From Actinomyces bovis (GTDB lineage: Bacteria; Actinomycetota; Actinomycetes; Actinomycetales; Actinomycetaceae), in NCBI RefSeq assembly GCF_900444995.1, contig NZ_UAPQ01000012.1, positions 1 through 64,000 of the forward strand: 64,000 nt of DNA, given 5' to 3'. Under the pieces are notes generated by a model. It searched no databases and had not been told where the DNA came from. It worked only from the letters and a program-made list of their open reading frames with translations. Position numbers and translations under genes: made by a program. This document shows positions 56,755 to 64,000 of the stretch, in pieces (position 1 is the stretch's first letter; every line of letters starts with the position of its first letter).

Positions 56755-58514
56755 ACCACCTGACGCCGACCCCGGCAGCCCCCCGCTCTCGGGGTCGGCG
56801 TGCGCGTGGCCCCCGCCCCACCTGGTCGCAAAGGCTCGGCTGGACCGCCGCCACCATCCTGCCCCTGGCCTTCCTGACCGTATTCTTCGCCTGGCCCGCC
56901 GCCACCTTGGTGGCCCGGGGCCTGCTCACCGACGGGCACCTAGATCTGAGCGGATTCGGGGAGGTCCTCACCCGCCCCCGCACCTGGCGCATCATCCGGC
57001 AAACCCTGCTGCAGGCCACCATCTCCACCGCAATCTGTGTGGTCTTGGGCGTGCCCGGCGCCCTGGTCCTCTACCGTCGCAGTTTCCCCGGCTGCAAACT
57101 GCTGCGCGCCCTGGTCACAGTGCCCTTTGTGCTGCCTTCGGTGGTGGTGGGCGTGGCTTTCCACGCGCTGGTCACCAAGGGCGGTCCGCTTGGCGCTCTG
57201 CATCTAGATGGCACGACGACGGCGGTGGTCGCCGCCCTGGTCTTCTTCAACTATGGCCTGGTGGTGCGGATCGTAGGCACTATGTGGTCCCGGCTTGATC
57301 CGCGTGCCGTGGAGGCTGCTCGCGTCCTGGGCGCTTCTCCCTGGCGAGCCTGGCGCACCGTCACCCTGCCTAGCCTGGCGCCCGCCATTGCCTCCGCGGC
57401 CTCCATGACCTTCCTGTTTTGCGCCACCGCCTACGGCGTCGTGCTGGTGCTCGGAGGGGTTGGGATCGGCACCATCGAGACCGAGATTTACACCCTGACC
57501 ACCAAATATCTGGACCTGCGGGCCGCCGCCGTCCTATCTGTGCTGCAGTTGGCGGTTATCGCCCTGGCCCTGGGGGTGGCCGAGCGGGCGCGGCGCGCCT
57601 CCCAGGCAGCCCTGCGCCTGCGCATCGACGTGCCCCCTAGCCGACTGCGTCGCGCTGATGCGCCCGCCCTGCTGCTCACTCTGACAGTGGTGGTGGGACT
57701 GCTGGTGGCCCCTATGTGGGTGCTGCTGCTGCGTTCACTGCGTCGCTCCGGCACCTGGACCCTGGCCAATTACACGGATCTGGGCCGCCCCGGCGCTTCA
57801 AAGGCCCTGGTCACCACTGTTTGGGAGGCTGCCGCGAACTCTGCGCAGGTGGCTTTGGTCTCTGCCGCGATTGCGCTGCTGGTGGGTGGGGCTGTGAGCT
57901 TGGTGGTTTCCCGCAGTCCGCGCTCGCGGGCCTTGGCTCGGGGGGTGGGGCTGCTCGACGCCGCTTTCATGTTGCCGCTGGGGGTGTCTGCGGTGACCGT
58001 GGGCTTTGGCTTCCTCATCACTTTGGCGCGTCCGCCCCTGGCCCTTACTCGGAGTTGGTGGATTCTGCCGGTGGCGCAGGCCGTGGTGGCGGTGCCGCTG
58101 GTGGTGCGGACGCTACTGCCTGCCTTGCGTGCCATCGACCCACGCCAGCGTGAGGTTGCTGCGACCCTGGGGGCCGGGCCGGGTCGGGTGCTGGCCACGG
58201 TGGATGGCCCGCATCTGCTGCGCGCCGGGGGCCTGGCAGCAGGTTTTGCCTTGGCTACGAGCTTGGGGGAGTTTGGGGCGACGTCGTTCCTGGTGCGGCC
58301 TCGCACCAATACTTTGCCGGTGGTGCTTTACCGGCTTATTGGCTCACCCGGACCCCAAAACCAAGGCATGGCATTGGCGGCGGGGGTGGTGCTGGCGGTG
58401 GGCACCGCAGCGATCATGCTGGCCTGTGAATGGCTTCAGACGGCGCATCTGGACCGGCCGCGACGCCCAGGGCGCCCACGGTGTGAAGAACTTGGCAGGA
58501 AGGGAAACCCATGA
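56751..58514 (+). CDS. thiP: Thiamine ABC transporter permease
   Basis: A 587-residue fused permease from a GTG at 56751 that overlaps thiB. It has two homologous MetI-type halves, each with an EAA loop (VEAARVLGASPWRAWRTVTLPSL and REVAATLGAGPGRVLATVDGPHL), as expected for ThiP/SfuB-like fusions. It forms the membrane channel with ThiQ. It overlaps thiQ by 4 bp. Confidence 0.9.
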   Translation: MNHLTPTPAAPRSRGRRARGPRPTWSQRLGWTAATILPLAFLTVFFAWPAATLVARGLLTDGHLDLSGFGEVLTRPRTWRIIRQTLLQATISTAICVVLGVPGALVLYRRSFPGCKLLRALVTVPFVLPSVVVGVAFHALVTKGGPLGALHLDGTTTAVVAALVFFNYGLVVRIVGTMWSRLDPRAVEAARVLGASPWRAWRTVTLPSLAPAIASAASMTFLFCATAYGVVLVLGGVGIGTIETEIYTLTTKYLDLRAAAVLSVLQLAVIALALGVAERARRASQAALRLRIDVPPSRLRRADAPALLLTLTVVVGLLVAPMWVLLLRSLRRSGTWTLANYTDLGRPGASKALVTTVWEAAANSAQVALVSAAIALLVGGAVSLVVSRSPRSRALARGVGLLDAAFMLPLGVSAVTVGFGFLITLARPPLALTRSWWILPVAQAVVAVPLVVRTLLPALRAIDPRQREVAATLGAGPGRVLATVDGPHLLRAGGLAAGFALATSLGEFGATSFLVRPRTNTLPVVLYRLIGSPGPQNQGMALAAGVVLAVGTAAIMLACEWLQTAHLDRPRRPGRPRCEELGRKGNP

Positions 58515-59383
58515 GCCTAGGCACTGAGCCGAATCCCGGCGGCACCATCGACTCCAACGGTCAGGTAGGCAGTGACCCGATGGGCAGCGGTCCAGCTGGC
58601 AGGGGGATGGCGGACGCTAACCCGGTGAATAATGGCCCGGCGAATAGTGGCCCGGTTGGCGCAGGCTTAGCGGTTACGGGCTTGAGCGTCATCTACCCGG
58701 CTGCCGACGGCAATCCGCCAGTGCGCGGCGTCGACGGCGTCGACCTGCAGGTGGCTTGTGGTGAGGTGGTGGCTTTGCTGGGCGCCTCCGGCTCAGGCAA
58801 GTCCTCCCTGCTGCGCGCCGTCGTCGGCCTAGAGGATGTTGCGGAAGGAACGATCACCTGGGACGGGCAGGATGTGGTCACCACCCCCGTGCACGAGCGC
58901 GGCTTTGGCCTGATGTTCCAAGACGGTCAACTCTTCCCTTTCCGCGACGTCGCCGGGAATGTGGCCTATGGCTTGGTGGGCCTGCCCCGGGTTGAACGCG
59001 CCGCCCGCGTCACCGAGATGCTGGCACTAGTGGGCCTGTCTGGTTACGAAAAACGCGCCATCAACACTCTCTCCGGTGGGCAAGCTCAGCGCGTGGCCCT
59101 GGCCCGCGCCCTGGCCCCCCGCCCGCATCTGCTGGGCTTGGACGAGCCTCTGTCTGCCTTGGACCGGGCCCTGCGCGAGCAGCTGGCCTTAGACCTGCGC
59201 CGCATCCTCAAAGAGCAGGGCACCACCGCCCTGTACGTCACCCACGACCAAGACGAAGCCATGGTGGTGGCGGACCGGGTGGGAGTTATGGAGGCTGGCC
59301 GCCTGCTGCGGATTGACACCCCTGCGGGCTTGCGCGCTAACCCGGGGTCTGAGGTGGTGGCGCGCTTCTTGGGGCTGAGCTGA
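58511..59383 (+). CDS. thiQ: Thiamine ABC transporter ATP-binding protein
   Basis: A 290-residue ATPase with Walker A GASGSGKSS, Q-loop FQDGQLF, signature LSGGQAQRVA, Walker B HLLGLDEPLSALD and switch His in YVTHDQDEA. The first ~55 residues are an unusual low-complexity Gly/Pro/Asn stretch (NNGPANSGPVGAG); the ABC domain starts near LAVTGLSVIYP. It completes the riboswitch-controlled thiamine uptake operon. Confidence 0.9.
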   Translation: MSLGTEPNPGGTIDSNGQVGSDPMGSGPAGRGMADANPVNNGPANSGPVGAGLAVTGLSVIYPAADGNPPVRGVDGVDLQVACGEVVALLGASGSGKSSLLRAVVGLEDVAEGTITWDGQDVVTTPVHERGFGLMFQDGQLFPFRDVAGNVAYGLVGLPRVERAARVTEMLALVGLSGYEKRAINTLSGGQAQRVALARALAPRPHLLGLDEPLSALDRALREQLALDLRRILKEQGTTALYVTHDQDEAMVVADRVGVMEAGRLLRIDTPAGLRANPGSEVVARFLGLS

Positions 59384-59482
59384 AGACCTTGCGGCTTTCG
59401 CCGGAGGTGATAGGGGTGACGAAGAGGCCATTCAGGGGGGACCATTAGCCAAGACCACTCGCAGCTATCTTGGGAGGCCCTT

Positions 59483-60346
59483 ATGCCACTGGCCGTCAAC
59501 CATCGCTTTGCTCCAGGAGACCTGCCGGTGGAGGCGGGCCGCTACCGGCTCTTGGCCACTGCCGCCTGCCCCTATTGCCGTCGCCTACTGATTGCGCGCC
59601 GCCTGCTGGGACTCGTGCAGGCCCTGCCAGTAGCTTGGTCCTATGGCCGTGGCGACGACGGCTTCTGGGAGCTGACCGGCTCCGACGCCGCCCCCGGCCC
59701 CGATCCCGTTCTGGGCGCCCGCTCTGTGGCCGAGGTCTATGAGCGCACCCCCGGCTACACCCCGCCGCCTACCGTCCCGGCCCTGGTGGACACCACCACG
59801 GGGCAGGTAGTAGCTGATTCCTCCGGCGACCTGCTCTTTGACCTGGCCACCGCCTGGTGGGACCTGCGCGCACCCGGCGCCCCCGACCTGTATCCCCTGG
59901 ACCGGCGCAACTCCACAGAGGCCTGGGATGCCTGGACGGATGAGTACATCGTGGCCCCCTTCCACGCAGCCACCCACAGCCAGGACCCGGCTGAGGTAGA
60001 CGCGGCCACCAATGAGCTACTGCTTGGCTTCGATGTCATTGACACGGTGCTTGCCCGGGCGACCGGCATGGTCGCCAGCCGAGAGGCGGCGTTGACGGTG
60101 CGGGATGTGCCGCCGCTGTCCGCCGTCGTCTCCGTGGAACAGTTCTTGTGCGGTGCGGAGCCTTGTGGCTCCGATATCCGCCTATTCACCTTTGTGCAGG
60201 CTTATGAGTACGGCGGGCGCCAGCAGCTTGGCGACGGCGAAGCCCCCTCGATCTTCTTCTGGCCTGCCCTATCCCGCTGGTTCCGGGCCTTGGAGGCCAG
60301 GCCGGGCTGGATGGGTCCAGAGGAGCGCAGCGCCCTGGGACTGTAA
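59483..60346 (+). CDS. Glutathionyl-hydroquinone-reductase-like GST with CPYC motif
   Basis: A 287-residue protein. A thioredoxin-fold N-terminal domain contains CPYCRR, close to the Cys of xi-class GSTs (YqjG/ECM4, usually CPWA). It also has VPALVDTTTGQVVADSS (cis-Pro and Ser glutathione site) and an all-helical C-terminal domain. In an actinobacterium without glutathione the thiol may be mycothiol; this is inference. ATG at 59483 follows GGGAGGCCCTT. Confidence 0.72.
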   Translation: MPLAVNHRFAPGDLPVEAGRYRLLATAACPYCRRLLIARRLLGLVQALPVAWSYGRGDDGFWELTGSDAAPGPDPVLGARSVAEVYERTPGYTPPPTVPALVDTTTGQVVADSSGDLLFDLATAWWDLRAPGAPDLYPLDRRNSTEAWDAWTDEYIVAPFHAATHSQDPAEVDAATNELLLGFDVIDTVLARATGMVASREAALTVRDVPPLSAVVSVEQFLCGAEPCGSDIRLFTFVQAYEYGGRQQLGDGEAPSIFFWPALSRWFRALEARPGWMGPEERSALGL

Positions 60347-60526
60347 GCGGAGTGGTCACCTAGCGCGGTTGCGTCGATGGAGAGAAGTCTCCAGTCCGCT
60401 GGGCGGTTGGGGGTGACGTGATCGTGATCTTTATGGGTATCCTGCCTTTGTGGGCATATCCCAACTGCCCGCAGCTGGACGCTCTTCCTGGCGTCCTTCC
60501 CTACAAGACCCCCTGAAAGAGCTGCG

Positions 60527-61192
60527 ATGAAGAAGCTGCGCCTTGCCTCAGTTGGTGCTCTGGCCGCGATGGTCCTCATGCCCGCTGGCCTGAACTCTGC
60601 CGCCTACGCCGATGAGGCTTCCGTCCCCGCCCCAGGAGCCCCGGTTGCTGAGGCGCCTGCTGCTGAAGCGCCCGCGCCAGCCGCCCCGGGTGCGGAAGCT
60701 CCAGCTGAGTCGGCGCCGGTTGAGCCGGCTCCGGCTGACCCAGCTCCTGAGACCCCTGAGCCGGAGGCGCCGACCCCCGAAACCCCGGACCCGGAGACCC
60801 CGACCCCTGAGCCTGAGAGCCCGGCCCCCGCACCGGAGCCCGCCCCTGAGCCCGAGAGCCCGGCCCCCGCACCGGCTCCAGAGAACCCCGCTCCTGCGCC
60901 GGCTCCAGAGAACCCCGCCCCAGCTCCTGCCGACCCAGCTCCAGCTCCCGAGGCGCCTGGTGCGGAGGCCCCGGCTCCCGCTCCTGCTGACCCGGGCACG
61001 GGCTCCGCTCCTAAGGCCCCCGCGCAGGCTGCCCCTGAGGCTGGCCACCAGCCCGGTGCTGCTGAGGCCGCACCGGTAAAGCGTCCTCAGCTGGCGAACA
61101 CCGGTATCTCCGGCATGGTCGCCCTGGAGGGTGCTGCGGCTGTGGCGCTTGGTGGTGTGGTGCTTCTGGCCCGCCGCCGCGCTATGAACTGA
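60527..61192 (+). CDS. Sortase-anchored Pro/Ala-rich stalk protein
   Basis: A 221-residue cell-wall protein: a signal peptide (MKKLRLASVGALAAMVLMPAG), about 150 residues of Pro/Ala/Glu repeats of the PAPAPENPAPAP and ETPDPETPTPEPE type, then the sorting signal LANTG, a hydrophobic helix and RRRAMN. There is no adhesive or enzymatic domain. It may act as a wall spacer or carry glycans. ATG at 60527 is preceded by GAAAGAGCTGCG. Confidence 0.8.
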   Translation: MKKLRLASVGALAAMVLMPAGLNSAAYADEASVPAPGAPVAEAPAAEAPAPAAPGAEAPAESAPVEPAPADPAPETPEPEAPTPETPDPETPTPEPESPAPAPEPAPEPESPAPAPAPENPAPAPAPENPAPAPADPAPAPEAPGAEAPAPAPADPGTGSAPKAPAQAAPEAGHQPGAAEAAPVKRPQLANTGISGMVALEGAAAVALGGVVLLARRRAMN

Positions 61193-61207
61193 TCTGCAGG
61201 GCATCCG

Positions 61208-62707
61208 GTGGATGATCGGATGATGAGCCCTGAGGAAATCCTCAGGCAGGTTGGAAACGACGCTGCCAAAGCCTGGGAGGCCCTGCACTCTGGGCAGAAC
61301 TGGACTCCAGCGCAGCGGGAATGGCTGCGCTCGGTAGTTGCAGTTGGGAAGCCTGAGACCGCTGCGGCGGTTGAAGTTGCGCCAGTTCAGGCGGCGTCGA
61401 TTCCGACCGTGCCGTTAAGGACTACGCCAACTCAGGTCGAGGCAGACGCGACGGTGCCGGTGAGCACTGCGCCACCACAGGCCGAGGCGGATTTAACCGT
61501 GCCGGTAAGAACCTTTCCTGCCCACGCTGAGCCGCTAAAGGCAGCGCCGGAGACGATTGCGCCGGTTAGGGCCGTGCCCGCAGCATCGGCTTCGGCACCT
61601 TCCGCGGCACCGGCCTATGCGGCGCCGTCGCAGCCTGCTGCTATCCAGTCAACCTTCCCGGAGCCCGCCGCCGCGCAGGCAGCAGGAGTACATGCAGCAT
61701 CGGCAGGCGCGGGCAGCGCCTTCAGCCCTGCGGGTGCCGGAGCTGGCACGCCTGCCAAGCTGCAGGCAGGGATACCGGTTCCCATCTACGCCAGGTCCAG
61801 CTCCCCGGCGGGAACTGCTGCGGCCCCCTACGGGATGCCTAGCGGGCCGACGGCGCAGCCGACTCCTCCTACCGCATCTAGGTTTGCCGCCACCGCCAAT
61901 AAGGGCAAGGCCCCAAAGAGCAAGCGGTCTGGTCGCTCCAAGGGGGCGCGTTGGGGCGTTCTGGCTGTGGTAGCGCTTGCGCTGCTGGCCATCGGCGGCC
62001 TGCTGTGGGCGTGGAAGAGCGGCATCTTGCCCGGTCTGGGGAAGGACAAGGCTCCAACCCCTGCGGCAAGCCAGGAACCGGCGGCAACCACCGAGCCGAC
62101 CGCTCCGCCCGCCGGCGGGGGACCTGCTGGCGCCCCGGCGGTGCTGCGTTCTGGCACCGGCTCCTACATTTGCTCCAGTGCGGGTCAGGGCGTGCAGTGC
62201 TGGGGCACCAAGCTGGATAAGCAGAAGGTCCCGTTAGCACCGATCTCTGGTTTGGAGAACGTGAAAGTTGTGGGGCTCAGCGTCGGTCATGGCTTCGCCA
62301 CCGCCGTCGGCGACGACGGCACTGTCTACACCTGGGGCGCCAATGACAAAGGCCAACTGGGAACCGCCGCTGGCGCCAACAGCGCAGCCGCCGTCAAGGT
62401 GGGCACCCTGCCAGGCAAACCCAGTCAGATTGTCACCGGCAATGAGCACAGCTGCGCCCTGGTTAACGGAGAGGTTTACTGCTACGGCGGTAACCGCTTT
62501 GGCCAGGTGACCGGCGCCTCCACCAAGGAGCCCGTGGGTGTAACCAAGGTTGAAGGTGTCACGGGAGCCGTGCAACTCGGCACCTCCGGCTACGACGCCT
62601 GGGCCATCACCGCTGAGGGCAGTTGGGCCTGGGGGAACAACACCTGGGGTCAGGTCGCTGACGGGGCGGGCAAGGTTGCCAAGCCAACCTTCACCCCCGC
62701 CAAGTGA
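61208..62707 (+). CDS. Membrane-anchored RCC1-repeat protein
   Basis: A 499-residue protein from a GTG at 61208 (ATG at 61220 is also possible). Order: a short helical N-terminal domain (SPEEILRQVGNDAAKAWEAL), ~180 residues of Ala/Pro/Val low-complexity sequence, a basic patch, one membrane helix (VLAVVALALLAIGGLLWAW), a Pro/Thr linker and an outer domain of RCC1-type repeats (HGFATAVGDDGTVYTWGAND, EHSCALVNGEVYCYGGNRFG, YDAWAITAEGSWAWGNNTWG). Three to four blades are too few for a full seven-bladed propeller. It follows the stalk protein by 15 bp, so probably same transcript. Confidence 0.72.
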   Translation: MDDRMMSPEEILRQVGNDAAKAWEALHSGQNWTPAQREWLRSVVAVGKPETAAAVEVAPVQAASIPTVPLRTTPTQVEADATVPVSTAPPQAEADLTVPVRTFPAHAEPLKAAPETIAPVRAVPAASASAPSAAPAYAAPSQPAAIQSTFPEPAAAQAAGVHAASAGAGSAFSPAGAGAGTPAKLQAGIPVPIYARSSSPAGTAAAPYGMPSGPTAQPTPPTASRFAATANKGKAPKSKRSGRSKGARWGVLAVVALALLAIGGLLWAWKSGILPGLGKDKAPTPAASQEPAATTEPTAPPAGGGPAGAPAVLRSGTGSYICSSAGQGVQCWGTKLDKQKVPLAPISGLENVKVVGLSVGHGFATAVGDDGTVYTWGANDKGQLGTAAGANSAAAVKVGTLPGKPSQIVTGNEHSCALVNGEVYCYGGNRFGQVTGASTKEPVGVTKVEGVTGAVQLGTSGYDAWAITAEGSWAWGNNTWGQVADGAGKVAKPTFTPAK

Positions 62708-62753
62708 GGCCACGCAGGAACGGTTATCTAACCAAGCCCTGACTAAAGGTCAC

Positions 62754-62792
62754 TAAGGCTGAACCCCGGCAAACCGCCGGGGTTCAGCCTTA
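62754..62792. terminator. Bidirectional hairpin terminator
   Basis: A perfect 17-bp stem (62754-62770 with 62776-62792) with loop AAACC, between two convergent genes. A-rich and T-rich flanks suit termination from both sides. Confidence 0.88.
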
Positions 62793-62851
62793 ATTGCAGT
62801 TCGGCACGCTACCTAGCGGCGCTGCTTCCGCTACCCTAAAGTCCAGTGGGC

Positions 62852-64000
62852 TCAGCGCCCCAGCACCGGGTTATACCTAAGCCGGTTGGGCGTCGTCGGG
62901 CATTCTTCGCCGATCTGCATTGGCGCAATTAGCCTATCTGCCCGCAAATCCTCCAAACGCGTCACCACCCGCTCGCGCAAGTTCCACGGGTCAATTGTGT
63001 TCAAGTAGATCTTGGTGCCGCCCTCAAAACCCGCCAAGGTGGATACCCGCCACTTCAGGGTGATATGCCAAGGCATCGGCTGATCCACCCCCGGCGGCCG
63101 GTGGTGCCACTCCTCATTGCATGGCACCTGCGCGCCCGTGGCCGCATGCAAGGCGTGCAGCAGATCAGCGACGGCGTCGACCTCCTCCCGCGCCATCAAC
63201 CAGGGCTCACAAATCGCTGAGGTCGAATACACCTCCAGCGTCGGATAACGGTGCCCAAAGCCAGCGAAAGCCACCGCATATTCATTAGCGGCCACCAACA
63301 GATTGTTGTAGGCCGCATAATCCACACCCAACTCGTTGTACAGATTCGGATTAGCGCGCACCCGCGCCAACTCCAACTCGCTGGTGACCCCCCGCTCATC
63401 AATCGCCACCAACTGCTTGTGCAGGTGGTCAAAAGACGCGCCCGCTGGCCGCAGCCAGTTCTGAAACACCGCCACATAACGCACCCAACGGTTCGCCGCA
63501 TACAAATCCGCCATCGACTCCACCGCCAGGCGCATATACGCCCGGTGCTCTGCCACCGTGAGCGTGCCAGCAGAGGCTAAAGCCGAGGTGTCGACGGCGT
63601 CGTCAGTGAAATGCCGACGGCCAATAATCACATCATGCCCACCGGCAAAAAAGCCTGCCAGATAAGCCCGTCGGGCCGCCTCATCCAGCCGATCCCAAGT
63701 CCTTGGATCCATGCCGGAGGCCTGCATTTTGGTGCGGGCAATAGCGGCCACATGCTCCAGGCCCCGTGGGTCGGCCAAGTACGCCTCCATGCGCTCCCGG
63801 GCGGAGTCCGGCAGCTCGTAGCCGTGATTGGCGTGCCAGTACTCAAAAGGCAGGATTTCAAAGAGGTTAGGTATGCGGCGGAACTCCGCCGGGCGCTTGA
63901 ACAGTGCCGCGGCAGGCACGGCGTCCAGGCGCTCAAAACCGGCGGTTGGCTTGGTGGGGTCGCGCAGCACCACGCGGGACTTCTCCGGTGGCGTCTCCAA
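62852..64000 (-). CDS. DUF4921 / GalT-like HIT-superfamily protein (partial at window edge)
   Basis: 382 residues are visible; the frame is open to the window end, so the N-terminus is probably cut. The histidine-triad-like motif GASFDHLHKQLVA resembles the active site of galactose-1-phosphate uridylyltransferases, and a second site NEEWHHRPPGVDQPMPWHITLKW adds histidines. DUF4921 proteins are related to GalT but their reaction is not established. A strong terminator follows its 3' end. Confidence 0.75.
   Translation of the reverse strand: METPPEKSRVVLRDPTKPTAGFERLDAVPAAALFKRPAEFRRIPNLFEILPFEYWHANHGYELPDSARERMEAYLADPRGLEHVAAIARTKMQASGMDPRTWDRLDEAARRAYLAGFFAGGHDVIIGRRHFTDDAVDTSALASAGTLTVAEHRAYMRLAVESMADLYAANRWVRYVAVFQNWLRPAGASFDHLHKQLVAIDERGVTSELELARVRANPNLYNELGVDYAAYNNLLVAANEYAVAFAGFGHRYPTLEVYSTSAICEPWLMAREEVDAVADLLHALHAATGAQVPCNEEWHHRPPGVDQPMPWHITLKWRVSTLAGFEGGTKIYLNTIDPWNLRERVVTRLEDLRADRLIAPMQIGEECPTTPNRLRYNPVLGR

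Noticed and set aside
60548-61288. Antisense open frame across the Pro/Ala-rich surface protein
   Set aside because: It is a Gly/Ser/Arg shadow of a repetitive coding strand. The plus-strand gene has signal peptide and sorting signal.

Overview
The window looks like a high-GC actinobacterial chromosome, most likely Actinomyces or a close relative. Supporting signs are the class Ib nrdHIE and nrdF genes, an amylosucrase-like GH13 enzyme, metNIQ under an S-box (SAM) riboswitch, thiBPQ under a TPP riboswitch, sortase-sorted (LPXTG-like) surface proteins, DUF885 and DUF4235 proteins, an LssY_C protein, and long Ala/Pro-rich linkers inside otherwise conserved enzymes.

Layout. 0-5.7 kb: end of a hydrolase, a DASS transporter, a sensor kinase and receiver pair, and an AI-2E-type permease. 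5.7-10.1 kb: two accessory genes (AlbA_2/ATPase regulator and Fic protein) on either side of a pyridoxine/HMP kinase, each bounded by its own palindromic repeats. 10.2-15 kb: amylosucrase, serine dehydratase and an NiaR-like regulator. 15.5-18.3 kb: nrdHIE. 18.3-32.4 kb: an accessory island separating nrdE from nrdF. It holds a second AlbA_2 regulator between two 21-bp-period iteron arrays, a complete type I-G CRISPR-Cas operon (csb1, csb2, cas3, csb3, cas4-cas1, cas2) and its array. 32.4-64 kb: nrdF, LssY_C, FNT channel, DUF885, LMW phosphatase, hydrolase, a damaged SGNH/VWA surface protein, metNIQ, prepilin peptidase, a subtilase gene broken by a TAG codon, an EtfD-like Fe-S reductase, a YeiH-type exporter, DUF418, thiBPQ, a GST, two Pro/Ala-rich surface proteins and a DUF4921 enzyme.

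Most interesting points. (1) Upstream of csb1 is a cryptic mini-array (degenerate repeat, 32-nt spacer, degenerate repeat). Its spacer matches the cas promoter region at 17 of 22 positions, and three of the five mismatches fall at positions 6, 12 and 18, the positions flipped out by type I complexes. This suggests a crRNA-like RNA that represses its own cas operon. (2) The CRISPR array contains a 1,194-bp 'mega-spacer': a plasmid fragment (parA', parB, a VbhA-like antitoxin, the first 34 codons of a Fic toxin) cut exactly at repeat boundaries on both sides. The intact orphan antitoxin could act against plasmid addiction. (3) Three solo genes, each ending in a winged-helix domain, are flanked on both sides by gene-specific palindromes or iterons, a cassette-like arrangement that I do not recognise from described systems.

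All calls come from reading the sequence; no database search was run.
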